From: Kineococcus sp. TRM81007
GTDB lineage: Bacteria; Actinomycetota; Actinomycetes; Actinomycetales; Kineococcaceae
Direction of reading: 5' to 3'
DNA length: 46,501 bases
Assembly: GCF_022669155.1 (NCBI RefSeq)
Contig: NZ_JALBVB010000024.1
Coordinates: 1-46,501, forward strand
Shown: one piece after another, positions 23,821 to 32,452 of the stretch
How positions within the stretch are numbered: the first letter of the stretch is position 1
Layout: the number at the start of each line of letters is the position of its first letter
Position numbers and translations under genes: made by a program
The notes under the pieces: model-generated
The model's database searches: none
What the model was told of the DNA's origin: nothing
The model's input: the letters and a program-made list of their open reading frames with translations, nothing else

Positions 23821-25709
23821 CCGGCGAGCACGTCGGTGCCCTGACCTCCCGCGCCCTGTGGCGGGACGACGAACCGGTGCCCCTGCGGGTGGGTGCCGCC
23901 GGCTGGGAACTGCTCGTCGTCGGGGACTCCCTCGACGCGATCACCCACGAGGGCCGGCCGGTGCTGCGCGCCGTCCGCTTCGTCGTGCGCGACCGGGACT
24001 GGCGCACCGTGCCCGCCGACCTGGATCCCGTGCAGGTGCGGCACCACCGCGACGGTGCGGACCTCACCGTGAGCGCCCGGGCGCGCGGCACCGGCGTCGA
24101 CCTGGCGTGGACGGGGCACCTCGAGCTGCGCCCCGGCCGCCTGCGGTTCACCGCCGGGGCGACCGCCCTCGCCGGATCGCTGTGCAACCGCGTCGGCATC
24201 GTGCTGCTGCACGCCCCCGACCTGGCCGGCCGGGAACTGCTCGTGCACCACCCGGACGGGAGCACCACCCGCCAGGGGTTCCCCCGCGACGTCTCCCCGC
24301 ACCAGCCCGCGCGCGACGTCGCCGGGCTGGAGTGGTCCGTCGACGGGGCGCCCGTCCGCGCGGAACTGGGCGGCGACGTCTTCGAGGTGGAGGACCAGCG
24401 CAACTGGACCGACGCCTCCTTCAAGACCTACAGCACACCGCTGGAGCACCCCTTCCCCGTCCTGCTGCCGGCCGGTCACCAGGTGCACCAGGAACTCGTC
24501 CTGGAACGTCCACGGCCCTCCGCTGGATACCCGGCCGTGCCGGCGGTGAGCGACGCACCGGTGCCCGAGCTGGAGCTCGTGCCGTCCTCCGCGGTCGTGC
24601 CGGAGTTCCTGGTGGGTGCGTCGACCGCCCCCTCCGGGGAGGCCCGGCGTCCCGCGTTCCCGTGGATGCGCTCGGTGGGCGTGCTCGTCGAGCTGGACCT
24701 GGGGTCCGCCGGCTGGCGCACCGCCCTCGACCGGGCGCGGCAGGACGCCGACGGAACCGCGCTGGACGTCCGCCTCGTCACCGACGACCCCGGGTCGCTG
24801 CGCGCCGCCGTGGACGCGCTCGAAGGGGTTCCGATGCGCCGGATCGGAGCCTTCAGCGCCACCACCCACGTCGGTGAACCCGCCCTGCTGGAGGAGCTGA
24901 CCCGCCTCACCGCCGGTGGCGGCGCACCCGTGGAGGTCGTCGCCGGGACCCGCGCGCACTTCACCGAGCTCAACCGGAACCACGAGCGCCTCCCGCCCGG
25001 CGCGGCCTCGCTGACCTTCAGCACCACCCCGCAGATGCACGAGACGGGACGCACCCAGGTCGTGGAGTCCCTGGCGGTGCAGCGCCTGGTCGCCGAGCAG
25101 GCGGTGCGCCTCGCCGCGGGTCGCCCCGTGCACGTCGGCCCCGTCACCCTGCGCCCGCGGTTCAACGCGGTCGCCACGTCACCGCGCCCGGTGGACACCG
25201 CCCCGGACGTCACGGGCGGGTACGCGGCCCAGCACGTCCCCGGGGCCACCGACCCGCGGCAGCGCAGCGAGGCGTACGCCGCCTGGCTGGTGGCCTCCGC
25301 GGCCGCCCTCGCCGTACCCGGCGTGAGCAGCCTCTGCTTCGCCGAGGCGTGGGGCCCGCGCGGTTTCGGTGAGGCCGACGGCACCCCGTTCCCCGCGGCG
25401 GCCGCCCTGCAGCGCCTCGCGGTGCTCAGCGGGCAGCGCCTCTGGCGGTGCCGCGCGCAAGGGGTTCCAGGGACCGCGGTGCTCGCCGCCGACGCCGACG
25501 GCGTCCTCACCGTGCTGGCGGCGAACGCCACGGACGCACCGCAGCGGTTGCGGTTGGCGCTCCCCGCCGGATCCGGCCCCGGCCTGCTGGAACAGGTGGG
25601 CCACCACCAGGAGCCGGTGCCCACCCCGGGTGGTGGTCCTCTGGACCTCGACGTGGCCCCGGGCCGGGTCGTCGTCTGGACGGGGCGCCGCCCGGGGGAG
25701 TTGCGTTAG
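23817..25709 (+). CDS. apnL: D-apionate lactonase-like protein
   Basis: The 630-residue protein carries phrases I recognise from the ApnL family: RAVRFVVRDRDWRTVPADL near the N-terminus, NRVGIVLLHAP, FPRDVSPHQPARDVAGLEW and FEVEDQRNWTDASFKTYSTPL, followed by a TIM-barrel-like middle part and a small C-terminal beta domain. ApnL opens D-apionolactone to D-apionate, feeding ApnO, whose likely gene lies on the opposite strand of this cluster. No signal peptide, so it is cytoplasmic. GTG 23817 overlaps the SDR stop. Its TAG stop is embedded in the predicted -10 box of the following regulator gene. Confidence 0.76.
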   Translation: MTGEHVGALTSRALWRDDEPVPLRVGAAGWELLVVGDSLDAITHEGRPVLRAVRFVVRDRDWRTVPADLDPVQVRHHRDGADLTVSARARGTGVDLAWTGHLELRPGRLRFTAGATALAGSLCNRVGIVLLHAPDLAGRELLVHHPDGSTTRQGFPRDVSPHQPARDVAGLEWSVDGAPVRAELGGDVFEVEDQRNWTDASFKTYSTPLEHPFPVLLPAGHQVHQELVLERPRPSAGYPAVPAVSDAPVPELELVPSSAVVPEFLVGASTAPSGEARRPAFPWMRSVGVLVELDLGSAGWRTALDRARQDADGTALDVRLVTDDPGSLRAAVDALEGVPMRRIGAFSATTHVGEPALLEELTRLTAGGGAPVEVVAGTRAHFTELNRNHERLPPGAASLTFSTTPQMHETGRTQVVESLAVQRLVAEQAVRLAAGRPVHVGPVTLRPRFNAVATSPRPVDTAPDVTGGYAAQHVPGATDPRQRSEAYAAWLVASAAALAVPGVSSLCFAEAWGPRGFGEADGTPFPAAAALQRLAVLSGQRLWRCRAQGVPGTAVLAADADGVLTVLAANATDAPQRLRLALPAGSGPGLLEQVGHHQEPVPTPGGGPLDLDVAPGRVVVWTGRRPGELR

Positions 25710-25712
25710 GTT
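25707..25712 (+). promoter_or_regulatory. Candidate -10 box (TAGGTT) of the FadR-type regulator gene
   Basis: TAGGTT starts at the TAG stop codon of the apnL-like gene and ends six bases before GTG 25719, with no Shine-Dalgarno site. The regulator could thus be made from its own leaderless transcript as well as by read-through. Confidence 0.45.
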
Positions 25713-25718
25713 CGCCCG

Positions 25719-26468
25719 GTGCCCTCCTTCCGCTCCGACGACCCCGCGCTGGCCCGGTTGCCGCTGACCGCGGTCCCGCGCGGTTCCGCCGTGGCGGAGG
25801 TCGCGCGCCAGCTCACCGAGTTCCTCGCCTCGGGGGAGTTCCCGCCCGGGTCCCGCCTGCCCCCGGAGCGCCAGCTGGCCGAGTCGCTGGGGGTCGGGCG
25901 CTCGGCGGTGCGCGAAGCGCTCGCGGCCCTGGAGATCCTGGGGCTGGTGACCGTGCGCCCGGGGTCGGGCACCTACATCCGCGACAGCATGTCGGAACTG
26001 CTGCCGACGACCCTCAGCTGGGGCCTCATGCTGGCCGGTGACCACACCGCGCAGCTGTCCGAGGTGCGCAGCGCCCTGGAGGTCCAGGCCGCCTCCCTGG
26101 CGGCGCAGCGCATCACCGACGAGGACCTGGAACTGCTGCGCGGCCACGTCGAGGCCATGGAGGACGACCTCGACGACCTGGAGGCGTTCGTCGCCGCCGA
26201 CGCGATGTTCCACGGGCTGATCGGCCGGTCCACCGGCAACGACGCCCTCGGTGACCTGCTGCAGACGATCCGCTCGCTGCTGCGCGTGTGGGTGGAACGG
26301 CACCTGCGCGACCGCGAGCAGGCCGAGGTCGCCAGCCGCGAGCACCGCGCGGTGTTCGAGGCCATCGCGGCCCGCGACCCCGACGCCGCCGAACGGGCCA
26401 TGCGCGCGCACATGCGCACCGCCGGCGAGCGCATCGAGCACGCTCCGGACGACGTCATCCGGCGCTGA
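25719..26468 (+). CDS. FadR/GntR family transcriptional regulator
   Basis: A 249-residue regulator with a GntR winged helix (FPPGSRLPPERQLAESLGVGRSAVREALAALEILGLVTVRPGSGTYI, about 45-95) and an all-helical FCD ligand domain. Residues DAMFHGLIG, TGN, SREHRAVFEAI and AMRAHM supply the usual Asp/His metal site that binds organic acids. Such regulators commonly respond to sugar acids, which fits an apionate cluster. It most likely controls the divergent promoters around 22966-23003. Its last 14 bases overlap the end of the convergent peptidase gene. Confidence 0.87.
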   Translation: MPSFRSDDPALARLPLTAVPRGSAVAEVARQLTEFLASGEFPPGSRLPPERQLAESLGVGRSAVREALAALEILGLVTVRPGSGTYIRDSMSELLPTTLSWGLMLAGDHTAQLSEVRSALEVQAASLAAQRITDEDLELLRGHVEAMEDDLDDLEAFVAADAMFHGLIGRSTGNDALGDLLQTIRSLLRVWVERHLRDREQAEVASREHRAVFEAIAARDPDAAERAMRAHMRTAGERIEHAPDDVIRR

Positions 26469-27366
26469 ACCGCTGCCCGCGCCCGGGAACCACCCCGCGC
26501 CCGTCGTCCTGCCCGCCGCCCGGGGCGGGTTCGAGGACCGTCCCCGTGAACGCGAACGGGATCCCCGCGGCCAGGGCGGGGCTCGGGCGGTCCATGAGCT
26601 GCAGGTGCAGGTGGGGTTCGCTGGAGTTCCCCGAGTTCCCGCACCCGCCCAGCACGTCGCCCGCGGCGACCACGTCCCCGCGCCGCACCCGCAGCGAACC
26701 GCGGCGCAGGTGCGCGTAGCAGGCGAAGCTGCCGTCGCCGTGGTCGACGACGACGTGGTTGCCCACGACGAGCCGCCAGCTCACCAGGTCGCGCAGCGCG
26801 CCCTCCAGGAACAGGAACGGCAGCGCCAACCAGCTGTTGCGGGAGCGGTGGTCGCGGGCCCGGCCGGAGGCGCGGACCACCCGCCCACCGGAACCGGCCA
26901 GGACGGGCCGGCCGAACGCCGGGAACCGCCGCGGCGGCAGGAACCCCCCGCCGGCGGTGAACGGCGGCCGGGAACCGTCTGCCGGGTCGGCCAGCAGGTC
27001 CACGGCGTAGGTCTGGCCGTAGCCGTGGGTGCCGTGGCTGGGCACCCGGTCGGCGGGTGTGGACAGCGCCTGCCAGCGCCCGGTGACGACGGGCCCGACC
27101 AGGCGCGCGGGCGGCCGGGGACCGCCGCCGAACCTCGCCAGCACCACCGCGAGGACCACGAGCACGAGAAGGACCGGTGCCACGAGCGGGTCCAGCGCCC
27201 GCGGCAGCCCCGGTCCGGGCAGCACCTCCAGCGCCACCAGCACGAGGACGAGGGCGCACAGCGCGCGCGCCGCGGCGCCGTGCACCCGGGCCAGCACCCG
27301 CACCCACCGGGGCAGCGGGGTGGCGGAGTCGGTGGTGCGCAGCGGGGGAGCGGTCCGGGTGGTCAC
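26455..27366 (-). CDS. M23 family metallopeptidase (membrane-anchored)
   Basis: The 303-residue protein has two N-terminal hydrophobic segments (about 35-50 and 60-78) and a lysostaphin/LytM-like domain. HGTHGYGQTYAVDLL contains the HxxxxxxD zinc motif, VVVDHGDGSFACYAHL and the HLHLQL motif follow. It probably cleaves peptidoglycan cross-bridges or interacts with them outside the membrane. GTG 27366 has GGAGG just upstream; a longer open frame to 27660 overlaps the next gene and was not used. It ends within the regulator gene on the other strand. Confidence 0.82.
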   Translation of the reverse strand: MTTRTAPPLRTTDSATPLPRWVRVLARVHGAAARALCALVLVLVALEVLPGPGLPRALDPLVAPVLLVLVVLAVVLARFGGGPRPPARLVGPVVTGRWQALSTPADRVPSHGTHGYGQTYAVDLLADPADGSRPPFTAGGGFLPPRRFPAFGRPVLAGSGGRVVRASGRARDHRSRNSWLALPFLFLEGALRDLVSWRLVVGNHVVVDHGDGSFACYAHLRRGSLRVRRGDVVAAGDVLGGCGNSGNSSEPHLHLQLMDRPSPALAAGIPFAFTGTVLEPAPGGGQDDGRGVVPGRGQRFSAG

Positions 27367-27505
27367 GTCGGCCTCCGGGGCTGGGGTGTCGGGTGCGCCC
27401 CACCGTCCCGCGGCCGGCGGCGGTGCCGGTAGCCCCCGCGGGGCCGCGGCCGCCGGGAGGGTGGCCGGGAGCGTCGGTGCGAGGCGGCACACTGGAGCGG
27501 TGACG

Positions 27506-30421
27506 ATGACCGACCCCGCCCCGGCGACCGGCACCGCCCCGGGCACCGCCCCCACCCCCGACGGGGCCGACCGCCTCGTGCAGCGCCTCGTCGCCGCGCT
27601 CGGCGCCGAGGCGGCCGACGGTGTCGTGGACGCCTCCACGCGCCGCCGCGCCGAGTACACCTCCGACGCCTCGAACTACCGCGTCGTGCCGCAGGTCGTC
27701 GTCTTCCCCCGCTCCACCGAGGACGTCGAAGCCGTCTTCGCCGTCTGCCGCGAGCTGGGCGTGCCCTTCACCAGTCGCGGCGCGGGCACGTCCGTGGCCG
27801 GCAACGCGGTGGGCACCGGTGTCGTCCTGGACTTCTCCCGCCACCTGAACCGCGTCCTGGAGGTCGACGCCGAGGGCGCCACCGCGCTCATCGAGCCGGG
27901 GGTGGTCCTCGACGACCTGCAGCGCGAGGCCGCCCCGCACGGGCTGCGCTTCGGCCCGGACCCGTCCACCCACGCCCGCTGCACCGTCGGCGGCATGATC
28001 GGCAACGACGCCTGCGGCTCGCACGCCCTCGCCTACGGCCGCACCAGCCACAACGTCCTCGCGCTGGAGGTCCTGGACGGGCACGGGCGCCGGTTCTGGA
28101 CGGACGACCCGCCCGCCGACCTGCTCGGCGAGCTGGAGGCGGTGGCCGGCCGCCACCTCGCCACCATCCGCACGGGGTTCGGCACGTTCGGCCGCCAGGT
28201 GTCCGGGTACGCGCTGGAGCACCTGCTGCCCGAGACCGGTGGTCCGCGCGGCACCGCCCTGGCCCGCCTCCTCACCGGTTCCGAGGGCACCCTGGCGACG
28301 ATCCTGCGCGCTCGCGTGCGGCTCGTGCGCCAGTCGGCGTCCACCACGTTCGTCGTGCTCGGCTACCGCTCCATGCACGAGGCGGCCGACGCCACCCCCG
28401 CCCTGCTCACCCACCGCCCGCTGGCCGTGGAGGGCATCGACCGGCGCCTGGCCGACGCCGTGGTGCGCCGCGGCGGCTCCGTCGACGGCCTGCCCACCGG
28501 CGACGGCTGGCTGTTCGTGGAGATGGGCGGGGACACCCCCGAGGAGTCCCTGGCCGCCGCGCGCGCCATGGTCGCCGACTCCGCGGCGCTGGACTCCGTC
28601 GTCATCCCCACCGCCGCCGACGCGCGCAAGCTGTGGCGCATCCGCGAGGACGGCGCCGGTCTCGCCGGGCGCTCCCCGGAGGGTCAGCCCGCCTGGCCCG
28701 GCTGGGAGGACGCCGCCGTCCCGCCGGAGAAGCTGGGCACCTACCTGCGCGAGTTCGACGCCCTGATGGCCTCCCACGGCGTCGACGGCCTCGCCTACGG
28801 CCACTTCGGCGACGGCTGCATCCACGTGCGCATCGACTTCCCGCTCTACGACGGCGACGGTGCGCAGCGCACGAAGGCGTTCCTGGAGGACGCCGCGCGC
28901 CTCGTCGCCGCGCACGGTGGCTCCCTCTCCGGTGAGCACGGCGACGGCCGCGCCCGCGGCGCGCTGCTGCCCCTGATGTACGACGCGGACTCCATCGCCG
29001 CGTTCGAGGAGGTCAAGCACGCGTTCGACCCCGCCGACCTGCTCAACCCCGGTGTGCTCGTGCGCCCGGCGCCGGTGGACGCCGACCTGCGCGTGCCCGC
29101 CGCCCGCCCCGCCCACGCCCTCGGCATGCCGCTGAAGTTCGCGTACTCCCACGACGCCGGCGACCTGACCCGCGCCGTGCACCGCTGCGTGGGCGTCGGC
29201 AAGTGCCGCGCCGACTCCGGCGGCGTCATGTGCCCCAGCTTCCTGGCCACCGGCGACGAGAAGGACTCCACCCGGGGTCGCGCCCGGCTGCTGCAGGAGA
29301 TGGTCAACGGCACCCTCGTCACCGACGGCTGGCGCGCGCAGGAGGTCCACGACGTCCTCGACCTGTGCCTGTCCTGCAAGGGGTGCACCGCCGACTGCCC
29401 GGCGGGCGTGGACATGCCCACGTACAAGGCGGAGTTCCTCGACAAGCACTACGCCGGGCGGCTGCGGCCGATGAACCACTACCTGCTCGGCTGGCTGCCG
29501 CGCTGGTCGAGGCTGGCCACGCTGCACCGGTTCGAGACGAAGCTCGTCAACGCCCTCACCGGCGTGCCCGCGCTGGCTGCCCTGGCCAAGCGCGTCGGTG
29601 GCATCGCGCAGGAGCGGCCGCTGCCGAGGTTCGCCGAGCAGACGTTCCGCGCCTGGTTCGGGCGCCGTCCCGTGCGCACCGGCGGGCAGCCGGTCGTGCT
29701 GTGGGTGGACTCCTTCACTGAGCACTTCTCCCCGGAGGTCGGGCAGGCCGCGGTGACGCTGCTGGAGCACCTGGGTTTCGACGTCTCCGTCACCACCGAG
29801 CGGGTCTGCTGCGGGCTGACGTGGGTCTCCACCGGCCAGCTCGACGGCGCGAAGAAGCAGTTGCGCGCCTCCCTGGACGCGCTGAGCGTGCCGGGCCTGC
29901 CCGCGGACGCCCCGGTCGTCGGCCTGGAACCCTCCTGCACCGCGCTGCTGCGCGAGGACGCCGCGGAACTCCTGCCGGACGATCCCCGCGCCCACGCGCT
30001 GAAGACCCGGGTGAGGACGCTCGCCGAGCTCATCACCGAGCAGCGCCCGGACTGGGTCCCGCCGCGCCTGGACCCGGACGGGGACGTGCGGGCCGTCGTG
30101 CAGCCGCACTGCCACCAGCACGCCGTCATGGGTTTCGCGCCCGACGCCGCGCTGCTGGCCAAGGCCGGGGTGGACGCGCAGGTCCTGTCCGGCTGCTGCG
30201 GCCTGGCCGGGAACTTCGGCGCGGAGGACGGGCACTACGACGTGTCGGTGAAGGTGGCCGAGCACGCCCTCCTGCCGGCGCTGCGCGGCATCGAGCAGGA
30301 CCCGGGCGCGGTGGTCGTGGCCGACGGGTACTCCTGCCGCACCCAGTCCGACAACCTCGCCGGGGTGCGGCCCAAGCACCTGGCGGAACTGCTCGTGGAA
30401 GCGCTGCAGCGGCAGGGTTGA
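27506..30421 (+). CDS. Large FAD-linked oxidase/4Fe-4S fusion protein (GlcD + GlpC-like, YdiJ type)
   Basis: This 971-residue protein joins three parts: an FAD-binding PCMH domain and FAD-oxidase C-terminal domain (GAGTSVAGNAVGTGVVLDFS, GGMIGNDACGSHALAYGRT, YGHFGDGCIHVRIDF, GEHGDGRARG), two 4Fe-4S clusters (C-V-G-V-G-K-C with GVMCPS; CLSCKGCTADCPAGVDM) and CCG domains (VCCGLTWVSTG; SGCCGLAGNFG). It resembles E. coli YdiJ, a D-2-hydroxyglutarate dehydrogenase of similar length, and other D-2-hydroxyacid dehydrogenases that feed electrons to the respiratory chain. The exact acid is unknown. ATG 27506 fits the GGAG ribosome site; GTG 27500 is two codons earlier. Confidence 0.85.
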   Translation: MTDPAPATGTAPGTAPTPDGADRLVQRLVAALGAEAADGVVDASTRRRAEYTSDASNYRVVPQVVVFPRSTEDVEAVFAVCRELGVPFTSRGAGTSVAGNAVGTGVVLDFSRHLNRVLEVDAEGATALIEPGVVLDDLQREAAPHGLRFGPDPSTHARCTVGGMIGNDACGSHALAYGRTSHNVLALEVLDGHGRRFWTDDPPADLLGELEAVAGRHLATIRTGFGTFGRQVSGYALEHLLPETGGPRGTALARLLTGSEGTLATILRARVRLVRQSASTTFVVLGYRSMHEAADATPALLTHRPLAVEGIDRRLADAVVRRGGSVDGLPTGDGWLFVEMGGDTPEESLAAARAMVADSAALDSVVIPTAADARKLWRIREDGAGLAGRSPEGQPAWPGWEDAAVPPEKLGTYLREFDALMASHGVDGLAYGHFGDGCIHVRIDFPLYDGDGAQRTKAFLEDAARLVAAHGGSLSGEHGDGRARGALLPLMYDADSIAAFEEVKHAFDPADLLNPGVLVRPAPVDADLRVPAARPAHALGMPLKFAYSHDAGDLTRAVHRCVGVGKCRADSGGVMCPSFLATGDEKDSTRGRARLLQEMVNGTLVTDGWRAQEVHDVLDLCLSCKGCTADCPAGVDMPTYKAEFLDKHYAGRLRPMNHYLLGWLPRWSRLATLHRFETKLVNALTGVPALAALAKRVGGIAQERPLPRFAEQTFRAWFGRRPVRTGGQPVVLWVDSFTEHFSPEVGQAAVTLLEHLGFDVSVTTERVCCGLTWVSTGQLDGAKKQLRASLDALSVPGLPADAPVVGLEPSCTALLREDAAELLPDDPRAHALKTRVRTLAELITEQRPDWVPPRLDPDGDVRAVVQPHCHQHAVMGFAPDAALLAKAGVDAQVLSGCCGLAGNFGAEDGHYDVSVKVAEHALLPALRGIEQDPGAVVVADGYSCRTQSDNLAGVRPKHLAELLVEALQRQG

Positions 30422-30439
30422 GGACGTCGTCACCGGTCC

Positions 30440-30472
30440 GCGGTGGCCGGGGAGCGGCTCTCCGGCCACCGC
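30440..30472. terminator. Hairpin terminator
   Basis: A 15-base-pair stem with one G-T pair and a three-base CGG loop (arms 30440-30454 and 30458-30472) lies 18 bases after the FAD/Fe-S dehydrogenase stop. No T tract follows. Confidence 0.65.
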
Positions 30473-30506
30473 GCGGGTGCCCGGTCGCCGTGGCACGGTG
30501 GCGGGC

Positions 30507-31034
30507 ATGGACGGTGTGACGCTCTGGTGGGACGGCTGGGCCCCGATCGTGCGGGCGCTGGTCGTCGGGACGCTCGGCTACGTCTGGATCGTGGGGATCC
30601 TGCGGATCAGCGGGCCCCGCAACATGGCGAAGATGACCCCGTTCGACTTCGTCCTGACGGTGACCCTGGGGTCGGCCTTCGGCCGGGTGCTCACCTCGAG
30701 CGACACCTCGCTGGCCACGGCCCTGGTGGTCTTCACCCTGCTGGTGGTCCTGCAGTGGGTGATGGCGTTCCTGCGCCACCGCTCCGGCGTCGTGAACAAG
30801 CTCGTCGCGACGAGCCCGGTCCTGCTGTTCCACGACGGCGAGTTCGTGCGCGAGACGATGCGCCGGCACCGCTTCACCGAGGCCGACATCCACTCCGCCG
30901 CCCGCGAGAACGGCTTGGGCTCGCTCGAGGGCGTGGCAGCCGTCGTGCTGCAGGCGGACGGGGAGTTCTCGGTGATCGAGAAGAGCTCGATGCGCGACGG
31001 CGCGTCGGTGGACCCGTTCGTCGTGCGCAGCTGA
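30507..31034 (+). CDS. DUF421 family membrane protein (YetF-like)
   Basis: The 175-residue protein has three N-terminal hydrophobic segments and a cytoplasmic domain typical of DUF421/YetF: RISGPRNMAKMTPFDFVLTVTLGSAFGRVL at the membrane part, SPVLLFHDGEFVRETMRRHRFTEADIHSAARENGLGSLEGVAAVVLQADGEFSVI after it. Function of the family is unsettled. ATG 30507 has no Shine-Dalgarno site; CACGGT (30494-30499) seven bases upstream may be a weak -10 box of a leaderless transcript. Confidence 0.82.
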   Translation: MDGVTLWWDGWAPIVRALVVGTLGYVWIVGILRISGPRNMAKMTPFDFVLTVTLGSAFGRVLTSSDTSLATALVVFTLLVVLQWVMAFLRHRSGVVNKLVATSPVLLFHDGEFVRETMRRHRFTEADIHSAARENGLGSLEGVAAVVLQADGEFSVIEKSSMRDGASVDPFVVRS

Positions 31035-31118
31035 GCGTCCCGCCGCGGCCCGCGGTGCCCGTTCGCGCCGGTGCCGGGAGGGACCGGTAATTCCGTGGAG
31101 CGCGGCACCCGTTCGCAG

Positions 31119-31124
31119 TAGCGT
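31119..31124 (+). promoter_or_regulatory. Candidate -10 box (TAGCGT) of the carbonic anhydrase gene
   Basis: TAGCGT lies in an otherwise empty 162-base gap. A start near 31131 gives a leader of about 65 bases to ATG 31197. An in-frame GTG at 31134 could be a leaderless start, adding 21 residues. Confidence 0.4.
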
Positions 31125-31196
31125 TCCGGCCGCGTGGTCCGGGGGGAGCGCGCGGGAGCGCGGCGGGGGCCGCGCCCCACCACCGGGGGGGAACCG

Positions 31197-31991
31197 ATGA
31201 ACGCTCGACGATCCGTGCTGCCCGCACACGCCCGCACGAGCCCGGCGGGGGTGCCGGCACCGGGCCCTGACAAGACGACCACCAGGCGCGGGCTGCTCCG
31301 CTGGGGAGCCGCGCTGGGCGGCGGCACGCTGCTGACCGCCTGCGCGAGCGGCGGTGCGGCGGTGGCGCCGAGCCGAGGGAGCGAGCGCCCGGAGCGGGTC
31401 ACCGACCCCGAGCAGGCGCTGGAACTGCTGCGGGAGGGGAACGCGCGCTTCGCCGCGCACCCCGAGGAGCACACCACCCGAACCGCCGCGCACCGCCTGC
31501 GGATCGCCGAGGGGCAGCACCCCTTCGCGGCCGTGCTCTCGTGCGCCGATTCCCGGGTTCCACCGGAACTGGTGTTCGACCAGGACCTGGGAGACCTGTT
31601 CGTGGTGCGCACCGCGGGCCAGGTCCTCGCACCGCCCGTCCTGGGCAGCGTCCAGTACGCCGTCGAGCACCTGCACGTGCCGCTGCTGGTGGTCCTCGGG
31701 CACGGGGGGTGCGGTGCGGTGAGCGCCGCCCTGGAGGCGGTCCAGCGGGGCTCCGCACCCTCGGGCACGGCGATCGACTCGCTCGTCGAGGCGATCCGCC
31801 CGGCCGCCGAGTCGGCGCTCGCCGGCACCGGCGCAGAGGACGCCCTCTCCGAGGCCGTGCGCCTCAACGTGGCCGGCGACGTGCTGGCGCTGTCCGCGGA
31901 CCCGCTGCTGGCCGAGGCCGCCGGCGCCGGGCACCTGCGCGTCGTGGGCGCCACCTACGACCTGCACGACGGGGTGGTCACGTTCACCTGA
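31197..31991 (+). CDS. Beta-class carbonic anhydrase, predicted Tat-exported lipoprotein
   Basis: The 264-residue protein has the beta-carbonic anhydrase zinc site: Cys116 and Asp118/Arg120 in SCADSR, His169 and Cys172 in HGGC. It would interconvert CO2 and bicarbonate. Unusually, the N-terminus carries TTRRGLLRWGAALGGG, a Tat-like signal, and a lipobox ending at Cys49 (LLTAC), so it should be anchored outside the membrane. ATG 31197 follows a GGGGGGGAA stretch that can serve as ribosome site. It stands alone between a DUF421 gene and a convergent small membrane protein. Confidence 0.87.
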   Translation: MNARRSVLPAHARTSPAGVPAPGPDKTTTRRGLLRWGAALGGGTLLTACASGGAAVAPSRGSERPERVTDPEQALELLREGNARFAAHPEEHTTRTAAHRLRIAEGQHPFAAVLSCADSRVPPELVFDQDLGDLFVVRTAGQVLAPPVLGSVQYAVEHLHVPLLVVLGHGGCGAVSAALEAVQRGSAPSGTAIDSLVEAIRPAAESALAGTGAEDALSEAVRLNVAGDVLALSADPLLAEAAGAGHLRVVGATYDLHDGVVTFT

Positions 31992-32012
31992 CGGGCGCGG
32001 GGACCGCCCGGC

Positions 32013-32414
32013 TCAGCGCCCGGGTGCCGGCCTCGCCCGCCACAGCAGCACGGTCAGGGCGGCGGCCACGGGCGTCCACAGCGCCCGCTCCACGAGCGAG
32101 GGCGAGGCGAGGTTCAGCGCCGTCCCCAGGGCCGTGACGCCGGCGGCGCCGGTGAGGACCCGCCGCCGGGCGTGCGGCGGCACGAGCGAGGAGCCGACCG
32201 TCACGGCCAGCAGCGCGTAGACGGCCGCCGAGCCGGCGCTGGCGGCGCGCAGCCCGGTGGGCAGGACGCCCGGGTTCGCGCCCCCCCAGGCGGCCGCCCC
32301 CCAGGGGGCGCCTGCGGCGAGCGCGACCTGGAACGCGGCCACGCCGCCGGTGAGGGCGCAGGCGGCGGTGGTGGTGCGGCCGGGGTGCGGGAGCGCGTGC
32401 GCGCTGGAGGACAT
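32013..32414 (-). CDS. Small four-helix membrane protein, unknown function
   Basis: A 133-residue protein with four predicted hydrophobic helices and conserved-looking phrases FQVALAAGAPWGAAAWGG and PGVLPTGLRAASAGSAAVYAL, which I recall from uncharacterised actinobacterial membrane proteins. No enzymatic motif is visible. It is transcribed away from a PadR regulator across only 38 bases. TATCTT lies six bases before ATG 32414, with TTGAGG 17 bases further back, so the mRNA is probably leaderless and the promoter is within reach of the regulator. Confidence 0.65.
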   Translation of the reverse strand: MSSSAHALPHPGRTTTAACALTGGVAAFQVALAAGAPWGAAAWGGANPGVLPTGLRAASAGSAAVYALLAVTVGSSLVPPHARRRVLTGAAGVTALGTALNLASPSLVERALWTPVAAALTVLLWRARPAPGR

Positions 32415-32420
32415 GCCTGA

Positions 32421-32449
32421 AAGATAGTGTTCCTGCCAGATACCCTCAA
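32421..32449 (-). promoter_or_regulatory. Minus-strand promoter of the small membrane protein gene
   Basis: TTGAGG (32444-32449) and TATCTT (32421-32426) are 17 bases apart and end six bases before ATG 32414. The -35 box overlaps the -10 box of the opposite gene. Confidence 0.55.
32441..32446 (+). promoter_or_regulatory. Candidate -10 box (TACCCT) of the padR-like gene
   Basis: TACCCT ends six bases before GTG 32453, with no ribosome site. It overlaps the opposite promoter, and AGATA occurs twice in the 38-base gap (32422 and 32438) as a possible regulator half-site. Confidence 0.5.
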
Positions 32450-32452
32450 GGG

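Noticed and set aside
25973-30508. A 1511-codon open frame on the minus strand
   Set aside because: It runs antisense to the FAD/Fe-S dehydrogenase and other well-recognised genes, has low-complexity composition and matches no family; it is a high-GC shadow frame.
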